Below are positions 41,541 through 50,136 of a DNA stretch of 64,000 nt, piece by piece. The DNA is from Roseibium album (GTDB lineage: Bacteria; Pseudomonadota; Alphaproteobacteria; Rhizobiales; Stappiaceae). The notes beneath the pieces are model-generated. The model was not told the origin of the DNA. It saw only the letters and a program-made list of their open reading frames with translations, and made no database searches. Within the stretch, counting starts at the first letter, position 1. Every line of letters begins with the position of its first letter. Both the position numbers and the translations under genes were made by a program. The stretch covers positions 1 through 64,000 of the forward strand of contig CXTY01000004.1 of NCBI GenBank assembly GCA_001404055.1, written 5' to 3'.

Positions 41541-42311
41541 TTGAAAAGGCTTCTGCTTATCCAGTTTCTGGCTCTGTGTATTGCCGTTAGCGCTGCTGCT
41601 TCCGACAAGCCTACGAAAATACGCCTGACCAACGGCGAATGGGCGCCTTACCAATCAGAGAACCTTCCAGAATATGGAGCTGCCTCGGAGCTGGTAACCA
41701 AGGCTTTTGAAGCCGTGGGCATCGAGGTTGAATATGGTTTCTTCCCCTGGAACCGGGCCATGATCCTTGTGGAACGTGGGGCCTGGGATGGAACCTTCAT
41801 GTGGGTTCTCACACCAGAGCGCGAGCGCCTCTACCTGCCAAGTGACCCACTCTTCACCTTGCGCGAGGTCGTCTTCTTTTCCCATGACAACCCGATCGAC
41901 GCCCAGAAACCCGAAGATTTAAATGGCAAGATCATGGGCGCGCTGGATTCCAGTGCCTTTGGTCGGCAATTCGCCCCTTTTGTAGAGGATGGTTCCATAA
42001 TCGTTGCCCGGGTTCCGAATAATCGGCAGCTCTTCCAGATGCTGGCCAGGGGCCGTGTGGACTTTGTGCCCGAATTGGAAACCAGTGGCTATGACGCCGT
42101 ACTGGAACATTTGACCGAGGGCCAACGGAAACAGATCAGCCATCTTGAGAGCATGACCTATTCCTGGTCTTACCATCTGTTGATTTCCAGGCACATCGAC
42201 GACGGCCCCTACTTCATAGACGCCTTCAACCGCGGCATGGCCATCATCAGGGCAAACGGCGAGTTTGAACGCATCATCGGTTCCTATATCCGACCAAAGG
42301 CGATTGATTGA
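41541..42311 (+). CDS. periplasmic solute-binding-like protein (family 3 type)
   Basis: A protein of about 256 residues with a cleavable signal peptide (residues 1-20, cut near SAAA). The mature part begins DKPTKIRLTNGEWAPY, a beta-strand start typical of family-3 solute-binding proteins for polar amino acids, and continues with two-lobe features such as LPEYGAASELVTKAFEAVGI and GAWDGTFMW. No ABC permease is adjacent, so it may be an orphan sensor or binding protein. The start TTG 41541 is chosen since GGAG lies 9 bp upstream; an earlier TTG (41526) is in frame but poorer. Confidence 0.78.
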   Translation: MKRLLLIQFLALCIAVSAAASDKPTKIRLTNGEWAPYQSENLPEYGAASELVTKAFEAVGIEVEYGFFPWNRAMILVERGAWDGTFMWVLTPERERLYLPSDPLFTLREVVFFSHDNPIDAQKPEDLNGKIMGALDSSAFGRQFAPFVEDGSIIVARVPNNRQLFQMLARGRVDFVPELETSGYDAVLEHLTEGQRKQISHLESMTYSWSYHLLISRHIDDGPYFIDAFNRGMAIIRANGEFERIIGSYIRPKAID

Positions 42312-42470
42312 ACAACGAAACAGCACGCTTGGCTGTGCCAGACTTGCATTCGCTGCGAACCGACCGTCCAGGTTCCAATAGCATTTCGCCCGCTGAGAGC
42401 GCTGACCAGACATCGCCTAAATACCAACGCAATGACTGCCTACTTTTTTCAGAAATTGGAAGGCAGTCAA

Positions 42471-43112
42471 ATGAAGCGACGGGAATTACTGATCGGTATG
42501 AGCGCGCTCGCCGGCAGCAATTTGTTCATGACAACAGGTACTCAGGCCACCCGGGAAAAGCTCTGGTCGCAGCCTGAGCCCTGGGCCGAAAAACTGATTG
42601 CGGCTGCCGAAAGTCAAATCGGCATAACAACGATTTACGACCCCGCCTATGTTGGTCTGAGTTTCCCCGGCGGTGACATTCCGAGACAACGAGGCGTGTG
42701 TACGGACGTTGTTATTCGCGCTTATAGAGACGCCCTCGACTACGACCTGCAAGCCGAAGTCAACAAGGACATGAGAGCCCATTTCAGCGCGTATCCGAAG
42801 ATCTGGGGCCTGAAACGGACCGATCGCAATATCGACCACCGGCGCGTGCCAAACCTGCGAACATTTTTCAAACGTCAGGGATCTGCTCTACCTGTCAGCG
42901 ATCAGGTGGGCGACTATCTATCCGGTGACATCGTCTCTCAGATGCTGCCGGGCAACCTGCCCCATATGGCCATCGTGACCCATCGTCTTTCACCGGACGG
43001 CAAGCGGCCAATGCTGGTCCACAACATAGGCGCTGGGACAAGGCTTGAGGATCGCCTGTTCGCCTTTGAGATCACCGGTCACTATCGTTTCAGGCCAAGC
43101 GCCAAGGGATAA
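42471..43112 (+). CDS. DUF1287-like exported protein
   Basis: A 213-residue protein with a short N-terminal signal (MKRRELLIGMSALAGS, of twin-arginine style but with KRR only). The mature part has the DUF1287 pattern: IGITTIYDPAYVGLSFPGGDIP, RQRGVCTDVVIRAYRD with a conserved Cys, and DIVSQMLPGNLPHMAIV, with Cys and His placed as in NlpC/P60-like cysteine hydrolases. That makes a cell-wall or small-amide hydrolase plausible, but no activity is known to me. The frame begins at 42432; 42471 is chosen for the signal. Confidence 0.75.
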   Translation: MKRRELLIGMSALAGSNLFMTTGTQATREKLWSQPEPWAEKLIAAAESQIGITTIYDPAYVGLSFPGGDIPRQRGVCTDVVIRAYRDALDYDLQAEVNKDMRAHFSAYPKIWGLKRTDRNIDHRRVPNLRTFFKRQGSALPVSDQVGDYLSGDIVSQMLPGNLPHMAIVTHRLSPDGKRPMLVHNIGAGTRLEDRLFAFEITGHYRFRPSAKG

Positions 43113-43121
43113 GTCTTCACC

Positions 43122-43898
43122 CTATCGGCAGCTTTCCATCCAGGCGAGGCCAGCAACGGTGCTACTTCTAGGGACATATTCGCAGCCAATCCAACCGTCA
43201 TAAGTCGTGCTGTCTATGTGGTTGAATAAAAAATCAAAATTGATCTCACCAGTTCCCGGCTCGTGACGGCCGGGTGTGTCCGCAATCTGCATGTGTGCGA
43301 TCTTCGGCAAAAGCGCATCGATGGTATTGGCCAACTCCCCTTCCATGCGCTGCATGTGGTAAATGTCGTATTGGAGGAACAGATTGTCAGACCCAACGGC
43401 TTCTATAACGGACATCCCGTCGTTGGACGTATTGAGCAGGAAACCGGGAACATCGAACCGGTTGATGGGTTCGATCAAAAGCCGGATGCTGGCCTTTTTG
43501 AATTCAGCCGACGCAAAGATGAGATTGTGAATCAGCACGTCCACAGCAGTCTCGCGTGCAACGCCTTCCGGAAGAACGCCTGACAGGCAATTTACTTGAA
43601 AACACCCCAGTACTTTGGCGTTTTCGATGGCTAGCCCAACATTGTCCTGAAATTCTCCCACCTTGTCCGGTAGACATGCAATTCCCCGTTCACCAGCGGC
43701 CCAATCGCCTGCGGGCATATTGTGCAGGACCTGCATGAGGCCATTGGCATCCAGTCTCTCAGCAATTTCAGTCTTTTCGAAATCATATGGAAAGTGAAAT
43801 TCGACACCCTTGAAACCAGCATTGGCAGCGGCTTCAAACCGGTCGTAAAAATCAAATTCCGTAAAGAGAAACGACAGGTTGGCCGCAAATTTTGGCAT
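43122..43898 (-). CDS. hyi: hydroxypyruvate isomerase family protein
   Basis: A TIM-barrel protein of 258 residues of the hydroxypyruvate isomerase group (Hyi, OtnI). MPKFAANLSFLFTEFDFYDRF is the standard start, which is why ATG 43898 is preferred over the earlier TTG. Glu in LLIEPINRFDVPGF and in GCEYVPR at the end are the metal or base residues of this fold. Hyi interconverts hydroxypyruvate and tartronate semialdehyde. On the minus strand behind the IclR gene; a MITE has inserted just upstream. With the dehydrogenases at 50137 and 51115 it fits a hydroxypyruvate pathway. Confidence 0.9.
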   Translation of the reverse strand: MPKFAANLSFLFTEFDFYDRFEAAANAGFKGVEFHFPYDFEKTEIAERLDANGLMQVLHNMPAGDWAAGERGIACLPDKVGEFQDNVGLAIENAKVLGCFQVNCLSGVLPEGVARETAVDVLIHNLIFASAEFKKASIRLLIEPINRFDVPGFLLNTSNDGMSVIEAVGSDNLFLQYDIYHMQRMEGELANTIDALLPKIAHMQIADTPGRHEPGTGEINFDFLFNHIDSTTYDGWIGCEYVPRSSTVAGLAWMESCR

Positions 43899-43928
43899 GA
43901 TCTCATGTGACTCCAATTTGAAGAACGC

Positions 43929-44197
43929 TAGGGTCAGGACCCATTAATTTGATTGCAATGGCGCAACAAACGGCAATGAGCTGCAAGGAAAAGCGCGACA
44001 AGCGGGCTTTCTGCCCGGATGAGCGGTTTGACGCAGCAGATCGAAGCCGTTTTTGCGTCCCTTTGGGATAGGGTGAATTTGCTCAGCAACGTCGTTGCAA
44101 ATCTTTGAAAACCATGCGGTTTCCTACAGTTTTGCGCCTCGTATCCGAATAAATTCACTCCTACCATTTCATCCAAATTAATGGGTCCTGACCCTAG
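43929..44197. mobile_element. MITE, 261 bp with CTAG target duplication
   Basis: A short non-coding element with matching ends: 20 perfect base pairs of inverted repeat (GGTCAGGACCCATTAATTTG at 43933-43952 and its complement at 44174-44193), flanked on both sides by CTAG (43929-43932, 44194-44197). Each end is itself a short hairpin (GGGTC..GACCC). The interior has no transposase. The ends and CTAG fit IS5-family-like MITEs; the class is inferred. It lies between hyi and the IclR gene. Confidence 0.88.
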
Positions 44198-44355
44198 GTC
44201 TCGAACTCAAAAAAATAAGACGAAAATGGCAAATCGCATGAGGAAGCGCGTGCGGAGCAGGCTGGTAACGCTACCCGAATAAACACCTGAAGTTCGTCTG
44301 AATCCAAGCATCGCCAGTTGCAGGAATTAAGTTGGCGAGGCTTGCTTCCAGCCGT

Positions 44356-45183
44356 CTAAAAATCAGACGATTCAAGCGATTTTGATATTCTACCTGCTGC
44401 ATTTTGGACTTTGCTTGCGAGATTTTGCAACTGATCATCGGGAAAACGGGAACTCGGACCCGAGATCGAAACACCGGCCATAGCCTGCCCGAGAGGGTCA
44501 TAAACCGGCGCAGCAATACATCGCATGCCCATGTAGCGCTCTTCGTCGTCAAGTGCCCAGCCCATTTCCTTAATTCGAATAAGTTCCGATTTCAGCAGGT
44601 CATGATCGGTAATCGACTTTGACGTTTGCCTGACCAGGCTCCGGCCCTTCAGAAAACGTTCAAGCTGGGTTTTGTCCTTGTAAGCCAACAACGCTTTGCC
44701 AACACCTGAGGTATGGAAATAGCTCGCCGCTCCATTCTTGAGTGACGCGCGAATTGGATTATTGGATTCCACCTGGATTAGATAAAGGAGTTCTCCGCTA
44801 TCCTCGATGGCCAGGTTCGCAGTTTCGCCCGTTAATTGGGACAGCTCTTCCATCACCGGCGTTGCCGCAGCCATCAGGTTCGAACCTGCCTGGTATGCGT
44901 TACCAACACGGAACGCCTGCGCGCCCACGGTCCAATTGCCCTCATTTTCGTTGAACAGAACCATACCACGCTGTTGGAGAGTGGTAAGGATGCGGTGAGC
45001 AGTCGCAACTGGTGTGTTTGTACCGCGTGAAATTTCGGTCAGCGTCGCATTTTGATTATCTGCCAGAAATATGAGTGCATTCAAACCGCGGTCCAGGGCG
45101 AGAATAGTTGGCCCAGCTGTGTCTGGGTCCCGCTCGGTTCGTTTCGGGCGCCCCCTTCGTATGGTTGCTTGTTTCTCTGTCAT
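44356..45183 (-). CDS. IclR-family transcriptional regulator
   Basis: A 275-residue regulator with an N-terminal winged helix-turn-helix (about 25-90: ILALDRGLNALIFLADNQNATLTEI, then PVATAHRILTTLQQRG) and a C-terminal GAF-like effector domain (100-260). IclR proteins control acid and aromatic catabolism with 2-oxoacids or related ligands. The first 20 residues are rich in Arg and Lys (RRGRPKRTER), a DNA-contact tail. It is divergent from the TRAP operon at 45428, so it most likely regulates that operon and, through the MITE-bearing gap, hyi. Confidence 0.93.
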   Translation of the reverse strand: MTEKQATIRRGRPKRTERDPDTAGPTILALDRGLNALIFLADNQNATLTEISRGTNTPVATAHRILTTLQQRGMVLFNENEGNWTVGAQAFRVGNAYQAGSNLMAAATPVMEELSQLTGETANLAIEDSGELLYLIQVESNNPIRASLKNGAASYFHTSGVGKALLAYKDKTQLERFLKGRSLVRQTSKSITDHDLLKSELIRIKEMGWALDDEERYMGMRCIAAPVYDPLGQAMAGVSISGPSSRFPDDQLQNLASKVQNAAGRISKSLESSDF

Positions 45184-45427
45184 TCATTCTTGCCAGCTGA
45201 TTTGTTGGCGGCAGTATATCAAAGCATTATTCATTTTCACTGCAAAAAATGGAAAAATAAAACACATAAATATCAGAGAGTTAAATGATTATAAGTTTTT
45301 AAAAGAATGTCTTTTCCATAAAATTTGACAAATTTTCACGTTGTTCTATCTTTGGTTTGTCCGCTTCGCAGCGGCATGATCAGATCGCTGGAAAAAGGCG
45401 ACTGTTCACATTCCATTGGGAGGAATC
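45184..45427. promoter_or_regulatory. divergent control region, IclR gene / TRAP operon
   Basis: About 240 bp, very AT-rich at 45235-45350. It holds the promoters of both transcripts. No convincing IclR-type palindrome was found by eye. GGGAGGA just before 45428 is the ribosome site of dctP. Confidence 0.5.
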
Positions 45428-46522
45428 ATGACTAAATCTATCAATCGCAGAAATTTGCTACGTGGCTCCGCCGTAGTCGGTGTAGGCGCGCTCGCAGCGC
45501 CCGCAGTTCATGCGCAGGAAGGCCAGACCTTGAAAATGCAGGCCGCATGGGGCGGCGGTATTTTTCTGGAGAATGCACAATCCTATGTGGACCGGGTCAA
45601 CGAAATGTCCGGCGGGTCTCTTAAGATCGAGCTGCTGCCGGTAAACTCGGTTGTCAAAACCAGTCAAATGCAGGATGCAGTGCATCGCGGCGTTCTGGAT
45701 GCAGCGCACTACGTGCCGGCTTACTGGTACTCAAAATCAAAAACAGCTTCCCTTTTCGGAACTGGCCCGTGTTTCGGCTGGTCAAGCCAGGAAGTTCTCG
45801 GCTGGGTCAACTATGGCGGTGGTCAGCAGCTGTTCGACGAGCTTATGGGCAGTCTCGGATTGAACGTTGTATCGTTCTTCAATTCCCCAATGCCTGCACA
45901 GCCCCTTGGTTGGTTTAAAAACCACATCACCAGTGCAGATCAAATGAATGGTCTGAAGTATCGCACAGTTGGATTGGCCGCAGATGTTCTTCTCGAAATG
46001 GGAATGTCGGTTGTCCAGTTGCCTGGCGGCGAAATCCAGCCAGCAATGAAATCCGGTCTGATCGACGCTGCGGAATTCAACAATCCGACATCAGATCGCG
46101 ACTTTGGTATGCAGGATGTATCCAAGCACTATCACCTCGCATCATTCCACCAGAGCCAGGAATTCTTTGAAGTAACTTTCAACAAGGACAAGTACAACGC
46201 GCTTGCGCCTGAGCTTCAGGCAATTCTCAAGTACGCCTCCGAAGCTGAGAATTCCAATTTTTACTGGCACAACACCAAACGCTATGCTGATGATCTTGTC
46301 ACTCTCGCCGAGGAACAGGGCGTCAACGTGTACAGAACTCCAGACAGCGTTATGGAAGCCCAGTTGAAGGCTTGGGACATAGTTGTCGATCGGATATCGG
46401 GCGAAGATCCGTTCTTTGCCAAGGTTGTTGACAGCCAGAAGACCTATGCCAAAACGGTCATGAACTACCTCAATCTGAACCAGCCGGACTACAAATTGGC
46501 CTACAAGCACTACTTCGGCTGA
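45428..46522 (+). CDS. TRAP transporter solute-binding protein (TakP-like)
   Basis: A 364-residue periplasmic binding protein with a twin-arginine-style signal (RRNLLRGSAVVG, then AAPAVHAQ; cleavage near AQ). The DctP fold is visible with GGSLKIELLPVNSVVKT and the long C-terminal helices (VTFNKDKYNALAPELQA), a shape shared with TakP proteins that bind 2-oxoacids such as pyruvate. The ligand is not certain. First gene of an operon with dctQ, dctM, amidase and two dehydrogenases. GGGAGGA sits upstream of ATG 45428. Confidence 0.88.
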   Translation: MTKSINRRNLLRGSAVVGVGALAAPAVHAQEGQTLKMQAAWGGGIFLENAQSYVDRVNEMSGGSLKIELLPVNSVVKTSQMQDAVHRGVLDAAHYVPAYWYSKSKTASLFGTGPCFGWSSQEVLGWVNYGGGQQLFDELMGSLGLNVVSFFNSPMPAQPLGWFKNHITSADQMNGLKYRTVGLAADVLLEMGMSVVQLPGGEIQPAMKSGLIDAAEFNNPTSDRDFGMQDVSKHYHLASFHQSQEFFEVTFNKDKYNALAPELQAILKYASEAENSNFYWHNTKRYADDLVTLAEEQGVNVYRTPDSVMEAQLKAWDIVVDRISGEDPFFAKVVDSQKTYAKTVMNYLNLNQPDYKLAYKHYFG

Positions 46523-46602
46523 TCCCTCTGCCGTTTACTTTAGAATGGAGGTCGCTACTTGCGGCCTCCAGCGGTTGTGGCTGAACTGACGAGGGACATA
46601 CC

Positions 46603-47217
46603 TTGATAAAGATTATCCACGCCATTGAAGGGCTGAGCCAGTGGATCGGCAAAGCCTTCGGATGGTGCATTCTCATCCTGACACTGTCGGTAGCTTATGA
46701 AGTGTTCGTGCGCTACGTGCTGAACGCCCCGACAGTTTGGGCATTCGACATGATGGTGCAAATGTATGGTGCACTGTTTTTGATGGCCGGCGCCTATGCA
46801 CTTGCGCAAGACGCACACGTTCGCGGTGACGTCCTCTATCGTCTTTTTCCGGTCCGTTGGCAGGCGCGTATCGATTTCGCCCTTTACATCCTGTTTTTCT
46901 TTCCCGGAATGATCGCGTTGTTCTGGTACGGCTGGGAGATTGCCTCCGACAGTTGGCGCTACAAGGAAGTCAGCTGGAACAGTCCGGCCCGTATTCAGAT
47001 CTATTTCTTCAAGACGCTGATCCCGGTCGCCGGACTTCTGCTGATGACCCAGGGCGTAGCTGAAATGATGCGTTGCTGGATTGCCATGCGCGACGGCAAA
47101 TGGCCGGCGCGGATCGACGATGTTCATGAAACGGAAGACATGTTGATGCACATGACCGAGGGGGACCTGGTATCGGTGACCCATGTGGATAGTAATAACA
47201 AGGAAAACAACAAATGA
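46603..47217 (+). CDS. TRAP transporter small permease (DctQ-type)
   Basis: A 204-residue membrane protein with four main hydrophobic segments, the small membrane component of the tripartite transporter. AFGWCILILTLSVAYEVFVRYVLN and WAFDMMVQMYGALFLMAGAYALAQDAHVRGD are typical DctQ elements. It has a longer tail than usual (MHMTEGDLVSVTHVDSNNK). The start is TTG 46603 behind GAGGGA. Its end overlaps dctM by 4 bp. Confidence 0.9.
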   Translation: MIKIIHAIEGLSQWIGKAFGWCILILTLSVAYEVFVRYVLNAPTVWAFDMMVQMYGALFLMAGAYALAQDAHVRGDVLYRLFPVRWQARIDFALYILFFFPGMIALFWYGWEIASDSWRYKEVSWNSPARIQIYFFKTLIPVAGLLLMTQGVAEMMRCWIAMRDGKWPARIDDVHETEDMLMHMTEGDLVSVTHVDSNNKENNK

Positions 47218-48578
47218 CCGATCCACAAGTCGCCATCTTGATGCTCTGTCTTTTCATTGTTTTGGTGTTGCTTGGATTTCCAATCGCCTTCACGCTCATT
47301 GCAATGGGGGTTGCCTTTGGTTACTACGCCTATTTTCAGGGTGCTCCGGATAGCATCGCCGACATCTTCAACAACAACATATTTTACCTGTTGAACCAGA
47401 ATACCTATTCGGTGATGGAAAATGACACTTTGGTTGCCATCCCGTTATTCCTGTTCATGGGGTATGTCGTTGAACGTGCCAATATCGTAAACCGGTTGTT
47501 CTTTTCACTTTATCAGGCAGCGCACAATCTACCGGGCTCGCTGGGAGTCGCCGCGCTTCTGACCTGCGCGGTATTTTCGACCGCGTCAGGGATCGTCGGT
47601 GCCGTGGTAACCTTGATGGGTCTGCTCGCCTATCCGGCGATGAACAAGGCTGGCTATGACAAGAGTTTTGCGTCTGGCATCATCTGTGCCGGTGGAACGC
47701 TGGGCATCCTCATTCCGCCTTCTATCATGCTGATTGTGTATGCCGCCATTGCCGAACTGTCGCCCTTGCGACTTTATGCTGCTGCGGTCTTTCCGGGGCT
47801 GCTGCTGGCCGGGCTTTACATCGTCTATGTAATCATTCGTGTAAAGATCAATCCGTCCCTCGCACCGATGCCCGATAAAGAGGACATCCCGCCAAAGCGC
47901 GAGGTTTACCTCAGTCTACTGGTCTCTTTTGTGCCGCTGACCGTGCTCATTATGCTGGTGCTTGGATCGATCCTGGGTGGCTTGGCGACACCCGCGGAAG
48001 CTGCAGCTATGGGAGCGCTTGGTGGGCTTGTCCTCGCAGCCGCCTATCGATCTCTAACGTGGCAGAAAGTCAAGGAAAGCGTGTTTCTGACGGCCAAGGC
48101 AACGGCAATGGTGTGTTGGCTATTTGTCGGCTCGTGGACCTTCGCTTCAATCTTCTCCTATCTCGGTGGGCATGATGTGATCGAGCATTGGGTCGTGAGC
48201 ATGAACCTGGAGCCGTGGCAGTTCCTGATCATGGTACAGCTCATCATCTTCATTCTCGGATGGCCTCTGGAATGGTCGGAGATTTTGATTATCTTCGTGC
48301 CGATCTTCTTGCCGATGCTCGATACCTTCGGTGTGAACCCGTATTTCTTTGCAATGCTGGTTGCACTGAATTTGCAGACGTCGTTCCTGACCCCACCCAT
48401 GGCCATGTCTGCCTATTACCTGAAGGGGGTGTTGAAGACACAGATAGAGTTGATGGAGATCTTCAAGGGCTTGATGCCGTACCTGGGGATTGTCGTGCTC
48501 TGCATGTTCCTGATGTATCAGTTCCCTGGCATCGCGCTGTGGCTGCCTGACTACCTCTTTGGCAAGTGGGTGCCGTAA
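47214..48578 (+). CDS. TRAP transporter large permease (DctM-type)
   Basis: A 454-residue permease with about 12 hydrophobic segments. MTDPQVAILMLCLFIVLVLLGFPIAF opens it, and GTLGILIPPSIMLIVYAAIAE plus LTPPMAMSAYYL are hallmark DctM segments that form the ion and substrate path. It works with the preceding DctP and DctQ as a Na+- or H+-driven importer. Starts in the dctQ stop (ATGA) and its stop shares a base with the amidase start. Confidence 0.93.
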   Translation: MTDPQVAILMLCLFIVLVLLGFPIAFTLIAMGVAFGYYAYFQGAPDSIADIFNNNIFYLLNQNTYSVMENDTLVAIPLFLFMGYVVERANIVNRLFFSLYQAAHNLPGSLGVAALLTCAVFSTASGIVGAVVTLMGLLAYPAMNKAGYDKSFASGIICAGGTLGILIPPSIMLIVYAAIAELSPLRLYAAAVFPGLLLAGLYIVYVIIRVKINPSLAPMPDKEDIPPKREVYLSLLVSFVPLTVLIMLVLGSILGGLATPAEAAAMGALGGLVLAAAYRSLTWQKVKESVFLTAKATAMVCWLFVGSWTFASIFSYLGGHDVIEHWVVSMNLEPWQFLIMVQLIIFILGWPLEWSEILIIFVPIFLPMLDTFGVNPYFFAMLVALNLQTSFLTPPMAMSAYYLKGVLKTQIELMEIFKGLMPYLGIVVLCMFLMYQFPGIALWLPDYLFGKWVP

Positions 48579-49930
48579 TGAAGCATGATCTCTCATTGTA
48601 CTCCGCAGCTCAGGCTGCGGAGGCTGTCCAACACGGCAGGATAACATCCGAAGAACTGGTTCAATCTTGTCTGGAGCGGATCCAGTCGACTGACCCGTCT
48701 ATTGGTGCCTGGGCACATCTGGAGCCGGAAGCGGCACTAGCGCAGGCCCGGGAAGCTGATCGCATTCGCAAATCTGGACGGGCCACCGGAGCCTTGCATG
48801 GTGTACCAGTCGGCTTGAAAGACATCGTCGACACCAGGGACATGCCAACGGAATACGGAACCTCTGTCTTCAAAGGCCATACCCCGGAATTGGATGCAAG
48901 ACTGGCCGAACGACTCCGTGAAGCCGGTGCGGTGATCATGGGCAAGACGGTGACAACCGAGTTTGCGTATATGCATCCATCGACCACAAGAAATCCTGCT
49001 GATCCCTTACGGACGCCTGGAGGTTCTTCCAGCGGGTCTGCTGCAGCCGTCGCAGCCCGGCACGTACCGCTGGCGGTAGGCAGCCAGACTGGCGGGTCTG
49101 TCATCCGACCGGCGTCCTTCTGCGGGACTTATGGATTCAAACCGACCCGGGGGACCATTTCCCGCACAGGTTTGTTCCGGACTTCAGTGTCATTGGACCA
49201 GGTCGGTGTATTTGCAAATACGCTTGAAGATGTCGCCCTGCTTACCGATGTCCTGGGAGGTTACGACCAGACAGATCCTGCCAGTTTCGCACGTCCACGA
49301 GCCGCAATGCTGGCCGGTGCTCAGTCTGACGTTCCGGTTGAACCCGATATCGCGTGGTTCGACATGCCCTTTCATGACCGCCTAAACCCCGATGCCAAAG
49401 AGGGACTAGAGGCAGTGATTTCAGAGCTTGGTCCACGTGTCGAGCGGTTTTCTCCAACACCGCAGCTCGCAGATCTCGTGAATGTTCACAAGACGATCTA
49501 CGACTATGAAGTCGCGGGCAATTTCGCCGAACTTGCTGTCGACAGTTTCGACGCACTGAGTTCCGAATTGCAGGATGGTATCAAACGTGGACAGTCGATC
49601 AGTAGTGCCCAATATGAAGACTGTCTTGGCGTGATGGAATCGGCAAATCAGTTTTTTGCCAATTTCTTCAATGATTTCGACGGAATTTTGGCGCCATCTG
49701 CATCGGGCCAGGCACCAATGATTTCATTGGGAACAACCGGTGATGCAATCTATTGCACCACTTGGACACTGGCTGGTCTGCCGAGTTTGAGCATGCCGCT
49801 TTTGGTTGGTGAAAACGATTTACCCATCGGCGTGCAATTGATCGGTGCTTTGGAGGAAGACGACCGTTTGCTGCGCACGGCCGCCTGGATACAGAAAAGT
49901 CTCGCCCAACAAAACCAAAACGGGGAGTAA
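48578..49930 (+). CDS. amidase-signature-family hydrolase
   Basis: A 450-residue amidase-signature enzyme. The Ser-cis-Ser-Lys triad is intact: Lys81 in VPVGLKDI, the Gly/Ser-rich GGSSSGS (148-154) and Ser174 in TGGSVI. It would hydrolyse a small amide or release ammonia from an imported compound; acting in a TRAP operon with hydroxyacid dehydrogenases, a 2-oxoacid-amide or oxamate-type substrate is a guess. ATG 48578 begins inside the dctM stop (TAATG) with GTGGGTG upstream. It is not closely similar in detail to the amidase at 57455. Confidence 0.88.
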   Translation: MKHDLSLYSAAQAAEAVQHGRITSEELVQSCLERIQSTDPSIGAWAHLEPEAALAQAREADRIRKSGRATGALHGVPVGLKDIVDTRDMPTEYGTSVFKGHTPELDARLAERLREAGAVIMGKTVTTEFAYMHPSTTRNPADPLRTPGGSSSGSAAAVAARHVPLAVGSQTGGSVIRPASFCGTYGFKPTRGTISRTGLFRTSVSLDQVGVFANTLEDVALLTDVLGGYDQTDPASFARPRAAMLAGAQSDVPVEPDIAWFDMPFHDRLNPDAKEGLEAVISELGPRVERFSPTPQLADLVNVHKTIYDYEVAGNFAELAVDSFDALSSELQDGIKRGQSISSAQYEDCLGVMESANQFFANFFNDFDGILAPSASGQAPMISLGTTGDAIYCTTWTLAGLPSLSMPLLVGENDLPIGVQLIGALEEDDRLLRTAAWIQKSLAQQNQNGE

Positions 49931-49934
49931 GAAA

Positions 49935-50132
49935 TTGTCACGTCTCACCAACATTATCATGGGTGTGATTGGTACCGGTTTGATGGCCGTGTTCGTGATT
50001 GGCCTATCGTACAGCATTTCAACGGGTTTCGCCGGGTTGTGGGGCGGATTACCTTTCGCGATCATCGCGATCTTCGTGATTGCACTTGCGCTTTACAACT
50101 TTTGGGAAGACGCCGTCAGAAGGAGGGACTAA
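49935..50132 (+). CDS. 65-residue two-helix membrane protein
   Basis: A small protein starting at TTG 49935 (GGGGAG about 9 bp upstream, inside the amidase end). It has two hydrophobic segments (about 4-26 and 36-55) and a charged C-terminus (NFWEDAVRRRD). It lies between the amidase and the dehydrogenase, separated by 4 bp on each side, so it is part of the operon. Function unknown; a helper of the transporter or a membrane anchor is possible. Confidence 0.75.
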   Translation: MSRLTNIIMGVIGTGLMAVFVIGLSYSISTGFAGLWGGLPFAIIAIFVIALALYNFWEDAVRRRD

Positions 50133-50136
50133 TTCC

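Noticed and set aside
43934..44176. 80-residue frame inside the 261-bp MITE, considered as a transposase remnant
   Set aside because: The frame has no transposase motif and spans the terminal repeats; the element is taken to be non-coding.
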